A program made the translations under genes and the position numbers. This document shows positions 54,749 through 63,647 of a stretch of DNA of 64,000 bases, piece after piece. The notes under the pieces were generated by a model, which was given only the letters and a program-made list of their open reading frames with translations, ran no database searches and had not been told where the DNA came from. The DNA comes from JBDXHU01 sp039989475. GTDB taxonomy: Bacteria > Pseudomonadota > Gammaproteobacteria > Pseudomonadales > Halieaceae. How positions within the stretch are numbered: the first letter of the stretch is position 1; each line of letters begins with the position of its first letter. The stretch spans positions 124,001-188,000 of the forward strand of contig JBDXHU010000011.1 of NCBI GenBank assembly GCA_039989475.1, read 5' to 3'.

Positions 54749-55774
54749 ATGAAGAGAAGACAATTTCTGCAGGCATCAGCTGCCGTAGCGGCGACCGCAC
54801 CACTGCTAACTGCCTGTGGCAGTGATCATACGCTGAGCATCGATACCAGCCTGCCGGTAAGTTCCTTTGGCGCGGAGTCCACTGCTGAGGATGTCACCGA
54901 GGGAATGGATCTGAGCGGCAAAACAGCACTGGTTACGGGCTGCAACTCCGGCATTGGCTATGAGTGCATGCGTGTACTGGCCCTCAGGGGCGCCCACGTG
55001 ATCGGTACCGGGCGGACCCTGGAGAAAGCCACCCGGGCATGCGCCAGCGTCGAAGGCAACACAACGCCACTCGCAATGGAATTGTCCGACTTTCAATCGT
55101 CGATCGACTGCGCAGCCGCAGTCACGGCCATGGGCGTCAAGCTGGACATGCTGATCCTCAACGCCGGTATCAGTTCCTTCGGCGATTTCGAATTGATCAA
55201 CGGGATCGAGAAGATATTCGTGGTCAACTACCTGGGCCACTTCGTACTGGCCATGAACCTGCTACCACTGGTAGAGGCAGCCGACCATGGCCGCATCGTC
55301 CACGTGGGCAGCCAGCAGGGATATCGGGATGCCCCTCCGGAGGGAATCGACTTCGATAACCTGCGCGGTGAAGGTGAATTCAATGGCGGCTGGGCCTACG
55401 GACGCTCAAAGCTGGCTAACGCCCTCTTCTCACTGCAACTCTCGCAGCGGCTGGACCCGCAGGAAACCACGTCCAATGCGATACACCCCGGCTTCGTCAA
55501 AACCAATATCGCCCGCAACGCGCCCACAGCTGTGCGTTGGCTGTTCGACAAGTTGGGTCCCCTGATAGCCAAGACAGTGGCCGAGGGTGCGGCAACGCAG
55601 ACCTATGTCGCCACCGCGCCAGCGCTGGAGGGGGTGAGCGGGGCCTACTTCGAAGACTGCAACCCGGTGCTGATCGACGGCCCCAATCACGTCTACGATC
55701 GTGAACTGGCCCAGCGCCTGTGGGATGAAACGCTGGCGATGGTGGGAGAATGGATTCCACCGCAGCAGGCCTGA
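54749..55774 (+). CDS. SDR-family oxidoreductase with Tat-like lipoprotein signal
   Basis: A 341-residue SDR. The N-terminus MKRRQFLQASAAVAAT has an RR-x-F-L Tat-like motif and ends in a lipobox LLTAC, so export and lipidation are suggested. From about residue 55 comes a normal SDR: TGCNSGIG, NAGIS, and the catalytic YGRSK (Tyr-x3-Lys), closest in style to retinol or protochlorophyllide-reductase-like SDRs. An exported NAD(P)-dependent enzyme is uncommon and would need a tightly held cofactor acquired before Tat export. It is followed 52 bases later by a glyoxalase-fold gene. Confidence 0.88.
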   Translation: MKRRQFLQASAAVAATAPLLTACGSDHTLSIDTSLPVSSFGAESTAEDVTEGMDLSGKTALVTGCNSGIGYECMRVLALRGAHVIGTGRTLEKATRACASVEGNTTPLAMELSDFQSSIDCAAAVTAMGVKLDMLILNAGISSFGDFELINGIEKIFVVNYLGHFVLAMNLLPLVEAADHGRIVHVGSQQGYRDAPPEGIDFDNLRGEGEFNGGWAYGRSKLANALFSLQLSQRLDPQETTSNAIHPGFVKTNIARNAPTAVRWLFDKLGPLIAKTVAEGAATQTYVATAPALEGVSGAYFEDCNPVLIDGPNHVYDRELAQRLWDETLAMVGEWIPPQQA

Positions 55775-55826
55775 AGCAGTAACGCCTGCTTAAATTATCC
55801 CAGGGAATCACTTCGAGGAGAGCCAC

Positions 55827-56282
55827 ATGATAGTAGGTATGCACCACGTCGCAATCGGCGTCGACGATTTCGATAAAGCGCTGAAATTTTATACCGAAGG
55901 CCTTGGCTTTGATGTGGTCCAGCAAGGCGAGTTCGATAACGATGCGGCCGCCAACCAGGCCATCGGGCTCGAGGCTATAAAGGCAAAAATGGCGATGTTA
56001 AAAGCACCCAATGCCTTTGTGGAGTTGTGGCAGTACAGTAACCCGGCGCCAGAAGACTTGCGCTCGAGACCCTGCGATTACGGCTATCCCCATATTGCTT
56101 TGCAAGTCGATGACATCCAGGCGGAATATGACCGGCTCAAGACCCACGGCATGGAGTTCGTTGGCGAGGTGGTTCACTTTGGTGACAATGCCTCGGCGAT
56201 TTACGGACGTGACCCCTGCGGCAATATCATAGAGCTATACGAGATCAAGGTAGCGGAATTACCGCAGCTATCGCGTCTGTAA
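55827..56282 (+). CDS. Glyoxalase/VOC superfamily protein
   Basis: A 151-residue vicinal-oxygen-chelate protein. It has two beta-alpha-beta3 halves: MHHVAIGVDDFDKALKFYTE with His as first metal ligand, FVELWQYSN with Glu, YPHIALQVDDIQAEYDRL with His, and NIIELYEIK with Glu, a complete 2-His/2-Glu set. It may be a lyase, dioxygenase or epimerase acting on a small metabolite. CGAGGAGAG lies before the ATG. It is likely co-transcribed with the exported SDR. Confidence 0.88.
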   Translation: MIVGMHHVAIGVDDFDKALKFYTEGLGFDVVQQGEFDNDAAANQAIGLEAIKAKMAMLKAPNAFVELWQYSNPAPEDLRSRPCDYGYPHIALQVDDIQAEYDRLKTHGMEFVGEVVHFGDNASAIYGRDPCGNIIELYEIKVAELPQLSRL

Positions 56283-56502
56283 TCCGCAGCGGCTAATTCG
56301 CAAGCGTACAGAAAGACTGCCTGGCCCTGGAAGAACTAGCTGTTACGTAACTGGCTACAGCCCCGGACCCACACTATCCGGGCAACAGGCAAACAAGTTT
56401 ATTCCAGCGCCATATACCGTTTCATTAGAGTATTTATCTAATTATTAGCCCCTAATTAGTTAATTAATTGTATAAATGCGTGCATTTTTGCGTTATTTGC
56501 AA

Positions 56503-56530
56503 TTGATCACTCCGCTTCCAGGTCTATAAT
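56503..56530 (+). promoter_or_regulatory. Sigma-70 promoter of leuA
   Basis: TTGATC (56503-56508) and TATAAT (56525-56530) are 16 bases apart, with transcription expected near 56537, 34 bases before the leuA ATG. The 288-base space 56283-56570 is otherwise AT-rich (attaattaatt stretch at about 56450-56470) and shows no leader peptide with a leucine run. Confidence 0.75.
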
Positions 56531-56570
56531 TCACTCCTGACTTGGCAATCTATGGGTAGAGGACAGCAGC

Positions 56571-58241
56571 ATGGCCTCCTTCGATCACAGCAAGTATCCG
56601 GCCTTCCAGCCGGTACGCATGACATCACGGCGCTGGCCGGATGCCACCCTCACGCAAGCGCCCGACTGGTGCAGCGTCGACCTGCGCGATGGTAACCAGG
56701 CCCTGATCGAACCCATGACCGCGGCGCAGAAGTCCCGTCTTTACGACCAGCTGCTTAAAGTCGGCTTCAAGGAAATCGAGGTGGGTTTTCCCTCCGCCTC
56801 CAGTCACGACTACCAATTTGTTCGCGAACTGATCGACAACAATCGTGTACCCGACGATGTCACCCTGCAGGTATTGACCCAGGCCCGGCCGGAATTGATC
56901 GAGAAAACCTTCGCCGCATTGAAGGGTGTAAAGCGCGCGGTATTGCACGTCTACAACTCCACCTCGACGGTACAACGGGATAAGGTTTTCAAGCTGGACC
57001 GCGAGGGCATCACCAAAATCGCTGTTGAAGGCGCGAAGCTGGTCAAGGAAACTGCCGAAAAGTATCCCGAAACAGAATGGGTATTTGAGTATTCCCCGGA
57101 GAGCTTCACCGGTACCGAGCTGGATTACGCCATCGAGGTTTGCAACGCCGTCATCGACGTGTGGCAGCCCACCCCGGAACACAGGGCCATCATGAACCTG
57201 CCGGCCACGGTGGAGATGAGCACCCCCAATGTCTACGCCGACCAGATCGAATATTTCTGCGACCGCATTAACCGTCGCGATTCGATCCTGGTATCCACCC
57301 ATACCCATAATGATCGCGGCTGTGCCGTGGCCGCAGCCGAGCTGGCCGTGATGGCCGGCGCCGACCGGGTCGAGGGAACGCTCATGGGCAATGGCGAGCG
57401 CACCGGCAATATGGATATCCTCACCATGGCCATGAATCTCTACAGCCAGGGTGTTGATCCGCAGCTCAACTTCGAGCGCATGGACGAAATCATACAGACC
57501 TACAAAGACTGTACCCAGATGCCGGTGAACCCGCGACATCCCTACGCGGGCGAACTGGTGTTCACGGCATTTTCCGGCAGCCATCAGGATGCCATCAAGA
57601 AGTGCCTGGACACGCGCAATGATGCCGAACCGTGGGAGGTGGCTTACCTGCCTATCGACCCCGCCGACATCGGCCGCTCCTACCAGGAAGTGGTGCGCAT
57701 AAACAGCCAATCCGGCAAAGGCGGAATAGCCTACGTGCTGGAAAGGGATTACGGCCTGCAACTGCCACGCTGGCTGCAGATCGATTTCAGCGGCGCCGTA
57801 CAACGGCATGCCGAGAAAACCGAAACTGAAGTGGCCCCGGATTCTATCTGGGAGCTGTTCCAGGCCACCTATTTCACTGATGCCGGGCCCTGGAGCCTCG
57901 GTAACTACCAGGTCAATCGCGAGGACGGCAAGGACAAGCTGCAGGCGGACCTGATTCGCGATGGAATGAGCCATACCTTGAGCGGTAGCGGCGCCGGTGT
58001 GGTTGAATCCTTCGTCAACGCGATGGAGCTGTTCATCGGCAAGTCCATCGTGCTGGTTGAATACAGTGAGCATGCGCTCAGCCACAGCGCTGACGCCGAG
58101 GCGATCTGTTATATCCAGCTCAATATCGATGGCGAACGGGTCTGTGGGGTTGGTCGCAGTGCCGACATTATCCAGGCCTCATTGGATGGCATACTCGGCG
58201 CCATCAATGTCGCTGCCCGCAGTGAAGTACAGGCTGCCTGA
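56571..58241 (+). CDS. leuA: 2-isopropylmalate synthase
   Basis: A 556-residue enzyme that condenses acetyl-CoA with 2-oxoisovalerate, the first step of leucine synthesis. The catalytic TIM barrel shows DLRDGNQALIEPMT and the metal site STHTHNDRGCAVAAAEL; the linker and C-terminal regulatory domain (about 430-556, with SGSGAGVVESFVNAMEL) are present, so leucine feedback is expected. The length and the start MASFDHSKYPAFQPVRM fit the longer LeuA type of pseudomonads. A GAGGA site precedes the ATG. It is monogenic here. Confidence 0.95.
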   Translation: MASFDHSKYPAFQPVRMTSRRWPDATLTQAPDWCSVDLRDGNQALIEPMTAAQKSRLYDQLLKVGFKEIEVGFPSASSHDYQFVRELIDNNRVPDDVTLQVLTQARPELIEKTFAALKGVKRAVLHVYNSTSTVQRDKVFKLDREGITKIAVEGAKLVKETAEKYPETEWVFEYSPESFTGTELDYAIEVCNAVIDVWQPTPEHRAIMNLPATVEMSTPNVYADQIEYFCDRINRRDSILVSTHTHNDRGCAVAAAELAVMAGADRVEGTLMGNGERTGNMDILTMAMNLYSQGVDPQLNFERMDEIIQTYKDCTQMPVNPRHPYAGELVFTAFSGSHQDAIKKCLDTRNDAEPWEVAYLPIDPADIGRSYQEVVRINSQSGKGGIAYVLERDYGLQLPRWLQIDFSGAVQRHAEKTETEVAPDSIWELFQATYFTDAGPWSLGNYQVNREDGKDKLQADLIRDGMSHTLSGSGAGVVESFVNAMELFIGKSIVLVEYSEHALSHSADAEAICYIQLNIDGERVCGVGRSADIIQASLDGILGAINVAARSEVQAA

Positions 58242-58300
58242 GGGGCGCCCCGCCCACACTTCCGCTACACTAGTTCGCTGAAACCCGGCGAGAACACGTC

Positions 58301-59182
58301 ATGCGAGAGCAAAAGCATATCTTTCCCAGCGCAGGTGTCGCCTGCAGCGCCTGTCTTTACCTGCCGGACAATGAAGACCCGCCGGTAATTCTAATGGGGC
58401 AGGGTTTTGGCGCCGAACGCCAGATGGGCACCGGCAGCTTCATACGCGCCTTCGTCGAGGCTGGTTACGCCGTGTTCAGCTTTGACTATCGCAGCTTCGG
58501 CGAGAGCCAGGGGCAGCCGCGCCAATATGTACACCCGGGCAGACACTGTGAAGACTGGTACAGCGCCCTGCAATACCTGCGCAGCCTGTCCAGCATAGAC
58601 AACCAGCGCGTGGCCCTGTGGGGGTCCAGCTTTGCCGGCGGCCACGTGTTGGTCACCGCGGCCAGGGACCAGCGGGTTGCCGGTGTGATTTCCCAGGTAC
58701 CTTTTTGCAGTGGTCGCGCCGCAGCAAAATCCATGTCACTGGGCAAAATGCTGAAGTCGCTCGGGCACGCACTACTGGATCGCTTGTTCTCCCTGTTCGG
58801 TCGCGAACACCGCGTTGCACTCATCGCCGAACCCGGCCAGGGCTTCGCGGTGATGGACTGGCCGGGCTGGCACCGGGACTACATGAAGATCGTCGCCGAC
58901 TCACCCAGCTGGAGCAACAGTATGCCGGCCCGCGCCCTGCTTTCCACGGCCGGCTACAACCCGATAGATTCCGCTGCCAACATCAAGTGCCCGGTACTCA
59001 TGATTAGCGGTCGCAATGACCAGGGCGTATCGCGCGAGGCGATACTGGCGACGGCGGAGAAAATACCCCGCTGCAATCATGTCGAGTGGGAGTTCGATCA
59101 CTTTGACCTCTACGAGGGTTTTGCGCTGCACGACGAGGCCCTGCAACTGGAGCTGGATTTTCTGCGCGAAGTATTCGCCTAG
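58301..59182 (+). CDS. Alpha/beta hydrolase (dienelactone hydrolase-like)
   Basis: A 293-residue cytoplasmic hydrolase. The nucleophile elbow is WGSSFAGGHV, the acid is in ISGRNDQGV and the His in EFDHFDLYEGF, giving a full triad; the N-terminal part has MGQGFGAERQMG as the oxyanion region and FDYRSFGESQGQPRQ after strand 4. Relatives include acetyl-xylan-esterase-like and X-Pro peptidase-like proteins. A lid of about 60 residues (about 145-205) contains two Trp. The substrate is unknown. Confidence 0.85.
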   Translation: MREQKHIFPSAGVACSACLYLPDNEDPPVILMGQGFGAERQMGTGSFIRAFVEAGYAVFSFDYRSFGESQGQPRQYVHPGRHCEDWYSALQYLRSLSSIDNQRVALWGSSFAGGHVLVTAARDQRVAGVISQVPFCSGRAAAKSMSLGKMLKSLGHALLDRLFSLFGREHRVALIAEPGQGFAVMDWPGWHRDYMKIVADSPSWSNSMPARALLSTAGYNPIDSAANIKCPVLMISGRNDQGVSREAILATAEKIPRCNHVEWEFDHFDLYEGFALHDEALQLELDFLREVFA

Positions 59183-59330
59183 GCCTTTAGGGGCGCGGCC
59201 TGCCGCCAGGTGATATGCAAACTATTCACGCAATAAAGCTGCAATATTTACCTCAAGTTTTGCCCAATGATGCCTAATATATAAGCAACAGGAGAAAATT
59301 CTCTATAGAAAAGATTTACCGAGGCTCCAA

Positions 59331-59513
59331 ATGAAACACCGCAGCACCCCCAAAGCTACCTTCGTTGAAGTGATTGGCAGCATCAAATTCTCTGGCAAGC
59401 AGTCAGTGACCCCCGCACGCGCCTGGCCCACCCCGGGATTCGCGGTGAACAAGTCTACTTTTGCCGGTGACGACATGGCTGAAGATCACAAACTGGTGCG
59501 CTCCAGCAACTAG
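59331..59513 (+). CDS. Small hypothetical protein (60 residues)
   Basis: A short basic protein starting MKHRSTPKATFVEVIGSIKF, with no TM or signal peptide. GAGG lies 9 bases before the ATG, and the region in front (59220-59330) is AT-rich and promoter-like. No family is recognised. It is followed by a hairpin, which would suit a short independent transcript, but a chance frame cannot be excluded. Confidence 0.4.
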   Translation: MKHRSTPKATFVEVIGSIKFSGKQSVTPARAWPTPGFAVNKSTFAGDDMAEDHKLVRSSN

Positions 59514-59557
59514 CAGCGCCTGTTTATCGGTAGATAGTAAGCCGGAACACTACAGCT

Positions 59558-59577
59558 GCGGCGCAAGCCTGCGCCGC
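59558..59577. terminator. Hairpin between convergent genes
   Basis: GCGGCGCA-AGCC-TGCGCCGC is a perfect 8-bp stem between the 60-residue gene and the convergent zinc-ribbon gene. No T-run follows on either strand, so it may act as a weak bidirectional terminator or as an mRNA-stabilising end. Confidence 0.4.
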
Positions 59578-59581
59578 GCCA

Positions 59582-59968
59582 CTAACTCGCAGGTCGCCTG
59601 CGCTGCAACAAGTTTTTCACCCTGTCCATGAAGGTCTCGTATTTGAGATCGCTGAACTCCCCCGCATCCAAAAATATCTTCCCGCATTGCGGACAGGATT
59701 CCATCCAGATATGGGTCTGCACCGGGTCACTGATCTTGTCCATCGGCACCTGGCACTCAGGGCAATCGATATCATCAATATCGTTAAATTCCTTCCCTAC
59801 CTTGGGGTGACCGATATCCAGGAAGGCCTCCACCATCCATTCCGAACGCATTTCGGTGAGGACATCCGGGGCGACAAATAAGCCATAGCATTCGGTACAG
59901 CGATCGAGTGAAATCTTTGGTCCGTAGAGCTTGGTCTCCATGACCGCGGAGCACTTGGGGCAATCCAT
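59582..59968 (-). CDS. Zinc-ribbon (TFIIB-type) protein
   Basis: A 128-residue protein with two zf-TFIIB-like motifs: MDCPKCSAVMET...LDRCTECYGLF at the start and DIDCPECQVPMDK...MESCPQCGKIFLDAGEF in the second half. Each gives four Cys for one zinc. Such proteins are common in Proteobacteria and their function is not established. ATG 59968 with AGAGGAA upstream is used; the frame extends to 60013. Confidence 0.85.
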   Translation of the reverse strand: MDCPKCSAVMETKLYGPKISLDRCTECYGLFVAPDVLTEMRSEWMVEAFLDIGHPKVGKEFNDIDDIDCPECQVPMDKISDPVQTHIWMESCPQCGKIFLDAGEFSDLKYETFMDRVKNLLQRRRPAS

Positions 59969-60067
59969 GTGAGTTCCTCTGGTTTCCCTGTGGTTCAGTT
60001 GCGGGCTGTGCACAGCCTGCTAACACAGCCTAGCGGATGTACGCCAAATCGCCAACATGCAAAAAAG

Positions 60068-60877
60068 CTAGTCGGGGCTGTACAGGAATGGCTTCAGGCT
60101 GGGCCGCCGGTAGGCCTGCCAGTCGCCCTCGGCTTGCGCCAGTCGCTCGGCGATCACTGCCTTGACCAGCGGATTGAAGGGAAAGCCAACATGGCTGGCC
60201 ATGACGGCGATATTTTCCATCAGGGGATGCTCAGGCAGGCGGGCAATGCTCTCGCCGACAAAACCATCCGAGGTGCTATACAAGGCCGAGACCGGCACCT
60301 CCAACTCGCCCTCGAAAGTAAAACCAATCCAGTCGTCTAGCATCTTCGCGTCGACTTCCCCCTGGTACATGCGCTGCATCATTGAGTAGATTGAGGTAGC
60401 GCGAGGATCACCAAAAGGTGTGCCCAGGGTAATCACCTGCCGCACCAGCTGCGGGTAGCGATGCGCCATACCGGTGGCGTAAAGTCCACCCAGGCTCCAG
60501 CCGACCAGGCTAACCCGGCCACCACTGCGCATGACTTCCTTCTCCAGCCTGGCTGCTAACAGCTGCTCCATTTTCTGCCGAAAATCCAGGGCCTGTATCA
60601 TGCTGGCGATTCCGCCCTCGGGCAGGTTGCGCCCCTGGCCCCAGGGCAGCGCTGCATAACCCTGGCGGCGGAGAAAGCGACGCAGGGATGCGGTGGAGCC
60701 GTCTGCGCCCATGAAGCCAGGCAGCGTCATCACCGCGTGGCCATCACCTTCGGGCAACAATCGAAACAGGGGGCCCAGGCAGGCGGCACTGCCCATCTCC
60801 AGGGCAAAGCGGCCCAGCTCCAACAAACTGTGACTGAGTTTCGGGGGCTCGGGATGGATCGCGGCGCTTGCGGGCAT
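60068..60877 (-). CDS. Alpha/beta hydrolase (lipase/PGAP1-like)
   Basis: A protein of 269 residues with nucleophile elbow LVGWSLGGLYA and a preceding segment TLPGFMGADGSTASLRRFL, which suits a PGAP1- or lipase-type fold. A likely Asp is in STSDGFVG and a His in VMASHVGFPFNPLV. AGGAGAG lies immediately before the ATG at 60877; the frame runs on to 60901. It is divergent from cmoA and probably independent of it. Confidence 0.82.
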   Translation of the reverse strand: MPASAAIHPEPPKLSHSLLELGRFALEMGSAACLGPLFRLLPEGDGHAVMTLPGFMGADGSTASLRRFLRRQGYAALPWGQGRNLPEGGIASMIQALDFRQKMEQLLAARLEKEVMRSGGRVSLVGWSLGGLYATGMAHRYPQLVRQVITLGTPFGDPRATSIYSMMQRMYQGEVDAKMLDDWIGFTFEGELEVPVSALYSTSDGFVGESIARLPEHPLMENIAVMASHVGFPFNPLVKAVIAERLAQAEGDWQAYRRPSLKPFLYSPD

Positions 60878-61017
60878 CGTCTCTCCTGCTGCCTTAATCA
60901 TTATTTAATGTGCAGCCTGTGCCAGCCAGTATGGCACTGACCCCGCGCCCACAACACGGTCAAAATAGCCGCCGGCTTGTGCTAGAATCGCTGGTTCACC
61001 CTCGCCAGTTCGCCGCC

Positions 61018-61749
61018 GTGTCCGAAGGCAAAGACAGCATTTACTCCGATCCCATCGCAGAACTCCCCGCCTTCGCGTTTGACGAAGACGTGGTGCGAGT
61101 CTTTCCCGATATGATCAAGCGCTCCGTCCCCGGCTATACCACCATCATCGCCATGACTGGACTACTGGCCGGTAAATACAGCCAGGGACAATCAAACTGC
61201 TACGACCTGGGTTGCTCACTGGGCGCCTCGACCCTGGCCATGCGCCAGCACATACACGCCGATGGCTGCCGCATTGTCGGGGTCGACAATTCCGCCGCCA
61301 TGCTGGAACGCTGCCGCAGTATTATCGACACAGACAGCCACGATACTCCGGTCGAGTTGCACTGCGCGGACCTGCTTGATGTCGCCATTGAAAATGCCTC
61401 GGTGGTGGTACTCAACTTTACCCTGCAGTTCATCGCTGTGGAGCAGCGGGCCAGCCTGATGCAGCGCATATACCAGGGGCTCAATCCCGGCGGCATACTG
61501 GTGCTGTCGGAAAAGGTCTTGTTTGCCGACCCGCATCTCAATGAACTGAACATCGACCTGCATCACCAGTTCAAGCGGGCCAATGGTTATAGTGACCTGG
61601 AGATCGCGCAGAAGCGTAACGCACTGGACAATGTGCTGATCCCGGAAACGCTGGATACCCATCGACAGCGACTGACTGCATCGGGGTTCAGCAGCTGTGA
61701 TGTCTGGTTCCAGTGTTTTAATTTCGCCTCGATGGTGGCCCTGAAATGA
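61018..61749 (+). CDS. cmoA: Carboxy-S-adenosyl-L-methionine synthase
   Basis: A 243-residue CmoA. It makes carboxy-SAM from SAM and prephenate for the modification of tRNA wobble uridine. It has FPDMIKRSVPGYTTII, the SAM loop YDLGCSLGASTLAMR, NASVVVLNFTLQF, YQGLNPGGILVLSEK and WFQCFNF. The GTG at 61018 matches the usual family start (SEGKDSIYSDPIAEL); the frame continues upstream to 60910 with unlike sequence. cmoB overlaps by 4 bases. Confidence 0.95.
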   Translation: MSEGKDSIYSDPIAELPAFAFDEDVVRVFPDMIKRSVPGYTTIIAMTGLLAGKYSQGQSNCYDLGCSLGASTLAMRQHIHADGCRIVGVDNSAAMLERCRSIIDTDSHDTPVELHCADLLDVAIENASVVVLNFTLQFIAVEQRASLMQRIYQGLNPGGILVLSEKVLFADPHLNELNIDLHHQFKRANGYSDLEIAQKRNALDNVLIPETLDTHRQRLTASGFSSCDVWFQCFNFASMVALK

Positions 61750-62717
61750 TTGATTACCAGCCGCTGGCGCAACGCTGGCAGGGTGGAGAACTGGAAGTCT
61801 GGGGCCGAAACCTGCAAGCCGAGGTAGACCGCTTCTTTCACAGCGAGCGCTATGGCGACTTACCCAAATGGCTGGCGGCACTGGAGCAATTGCCCGCTAT
61901 TGCGCCCTCCTCCATTGAGCTGGATGCGGCCGCGGTAACAGTGGGCCAGGCAGCCGATTGCAACGCAGACCAGCTGGTGCAACTGGAACAACAACTGCGC
62001 GAGTTACTTCCCTGGCGCAAGGGTCCGTTTGAGCTGTTTGGGATTCATATAGACACCGAGTGGCGCTCGGACTGGAAATGGGATCGCCTGCTGCCGGCAC
62101 TGGAACCACTACAGGGTCGCCGGGTACTGGATGTGGGTTGCGGCAGTGGTTATCACTGCTGGCGCATGTTGGGTGCCGGCGCCAGCGAGGTGATCGGCAT
62201 CGACCCCACGCCCCTGTTCGTGGTGCAGTTCTGGGCCCTGCAGCATTTCATCCAGAATCCGGACATCTGGGTGCTACCGCTGGGTATAGAACAGGTCCCG
62301 CCGGGCCTCAAAGCCTTTGATACGGTGTTTTCAATGGGCGTGCTTTACCATCGCCGCTCGCCGATAGAACACCTGATGGAACTGCGGGAGACCCTGCGCG
62401 CGGACGGGCAACTGGTTCTGGAAACACTGGTGATAGAAGGCGGCCCCACCGATTGCCTGGTACCAGAAGGTCGCTATGCCCGCATGGGTAACGTCTGGTT
62501 TTTACCCAGTTGCGACATGCTGCTGGGCTGGTTGCGCAAGCTGGGTTTCAAACAGGTACAACTACAGGATGTGGACCAGACCAGCACTGAGGAGCAGCGC
62601 TCAAGCGAGTGGATGCAATATCACTCCCTGGCCCAGTTCCTGGACCCCGAGGATGCCAGCAAGACAATCGAGGGGTATCCGGCACCGCGGCGAGCCATAG
62701 TGACTGCAACCGTGTAG
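61746..62717 (+). CDS. cmoB: tRNA U34 carboxymethyltransferase
   Basis: A 323-residue CmoB that transfers the carboxymethyl group from carboxy-SAM to 5-hydroxyuridine-34 of tRNAs. Family blocks are LPWRKGPFELFGIHIDTEWRSDWKWDRL, VLDVGCGSGYHCWRMLGAGA, GIDPTPLFVVQF, DTVFSMGVLYHRRSPIEHL and SSEWMQYHSLAQFLDPED. The ATG overlaps the cmoA stop (ATGA), so the two are coupled. Confidence 0.96.
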   Translation: MIDYQPLAQRWQGGELEVWGRNLQAEVDRFFHSERYGDLPKWLAALEQLPAIAPSSIELDAAAVTVGQAADCNADQLVQLEQQLRELLPWRKGPFELFGIHIDTEWRSDWKWDRLLPALEPLQGRRVLDVGCGSGYHCWRMLGAGASEVIGIDPTPLFVVQFWALQHFIQNPDIWVLPLGIEQVPPGLKAFDTVFSMGVLYHRRSPIEHLMELRETLRADGQLVLETLVIEGGPTDCLVPEGRYARMGNVWFLPSCDMLLGWLRKLGFKQVQLQDVDQTSTEEQRSSEWMQYHSLAQFLDPEDASKTIEGYPAPRRAIVTATV

Positions 62718-62743
62718 CCCACCCATGAATTTTTAGCACGAAT

Positions 62744-62761
62744 GATTCAGCTTTCATTCAG
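62744..62761 (+). promoter_or_regulatory. Direct-repeat operator-like site (two heptamers, 11-base period)
   Basis: GATTCAG and CATTCAG are separated by CTTT, giving an 11-base period, about one helical turn. TACAGT at 62774-62779 lies about 12 bases downstream as a possible -10. OmpR-type regulators often bind such direct repeats in place of a -35. The operon downstream encodes an OmpR-family regulator, so autoregulation is possible. Confidence 0.4.
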
Positions 62762-62815
62762 TGTCCCCTTGTTACAGTCGATGCCAGTGTTAGCGCACTT
62801 ACAAGGAGAACCGCC

Positions 62816-63328
62816 ATGAAACTGACGACAACATTAATCCTGGGCGCATTGGTCTTCGGCTCCGCGCTGAGCCAGGCGCACCATCGGGATAGAGACGACA
62901 ACTACGGCCGGGTTATCGAGGTAGAGCCGGTATACCGCAGCTACAGCCGCCCCATCAACGATAGTTCCTGCCTGCGCATCGATCGCGCCGTGCCCGTAAG
63001 AACAAGTTACACAGGCACCATTCTCGGTGCAGTCATTGGCAGCGCCCTCGGACACAGAATCGGCGATGCTCACGGCGACGCGGACGCCGCGGCCATTGCC
63101 GGTGGCGTACTGGGCGCTTCGCTGGGACACAATATCGATCGCCGCGCCAGCTACAATCAGCAGCTGCGCGTCGCCGGACCCTGCCGCGTCAAGCAGCGCC
63201 ATGAGACCGTTCGTGAGCTGGTGGAGTACAAGGTCACCTATCGCTACAATGGGAAAGTTCATCACGCACGTATGAACCATGATCCTGGCAAATGGGTAAA
63301 ACTGAATGTCGATGTATCCCCGGCCTGA
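62816..63328 (+). CDS. Glycine-zipper envelope protein
   Basis: A 170-residue exported protein: a signal peptide (cleavage near LSQAHH), a His/Asp-rich stretch (HHRDRDDNYG), then a glycine-zipper 2TM segment TILGAVIGSALGHRIGD ... GGVLGASLGHNIDRR at about 70-115, and a C-terminal beta region with two Cys. Such proteins are found in the outer membrane or periplasm and relate to envelope stress. AAGGAGAA precedes the ATG. It starts an operon with the following PepSY-like gene and a response regulator. Confidence 0.85.
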   Translation: MKLTTTLILGALVFGSALSQAHHRDRDDNYGRVIEVEPVYRSYSRPINDSSCLRIDRAVPVRTSYTGTILGAVIGSALGHRIGDAHGDADAAAIAGGVLGASLGHNIDRRASYNQQLRVAGPCRVKQRHETVRELVEYKVTYRYNGKVHHARMNHDPGKWVKLNVDVSPA

Positions 63329-63647
63329 GAACAGTACTCTGCAAGCAGGTCGACAGAAAAATGGTGGCAAGTGGGCAAGTTTTTGGCGCACAGCGCGCTG
63401 GACCCTGGTCGCACTGCCGCTGGTTCTGGGCGGCCTGACCACCCAGGTGCAGGCCGCCAATCCCCAGCGCGCCATCGAACGCCTGGAAGGCTGCACCGCC
63501 GAGGAACGCAAGCAGGGCTGCATCAGGATTCTTGCCAGGCAAGCCGCCGGCGATAACAAGCAGGCGATCAAGGCCCAGGTGCGCGGCGGCAGAATCATCT
63601 GGTACGAATACAACAGCAAAACCGGCAAGGTCCGGCGCACCAACTAA
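63306..63647 (+). CDS. Small exported protein, PepSY-like
   Basis: A 113-residue protein overlapping the previous gene by 23 bases. A long basic N-terminus precedes a hydrophobic segment (WTLVALPLVLGGLTTQVQAA) that looks like a signal peptide. The mature part of about 60 residues (ARQAAGDNKQAIKAQVRGGRIIWYEYNS) resembles half a PepSY repeat, which is a guess. PepSY-like proteins next to two-component systems often act as sensor inhibitors. The true start may be a later codon such as GTG in the signal region. Confidence 0.65.
   Translation: MSMYPRPENSTLQAGRQKNGGKWASFWRTARWTLVALPLVLGGLTTQVQAANPQRAIERLEGCTAEERKQGCIRILARQAAGDNKQAIKAQVRGGRIIWYEYNSKTGKVRRTN

Noticed and set aside
53538..54803. 421-residue open frame antisense to the GST-like gene
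   Set aside because: The plus strand has clear GST features and better codon pattern; the minus frame has no domain and crosses the promoter of the next gene.
56625..58085. 486-residue open frame antisense to leuA
   Set aside because: It mirrors a strongly conserved leuA, has no ribosome binding site or recognisable domain, and its composition (His/Gly/Val-rich) is typical of antisense frames in GC-rich genes.
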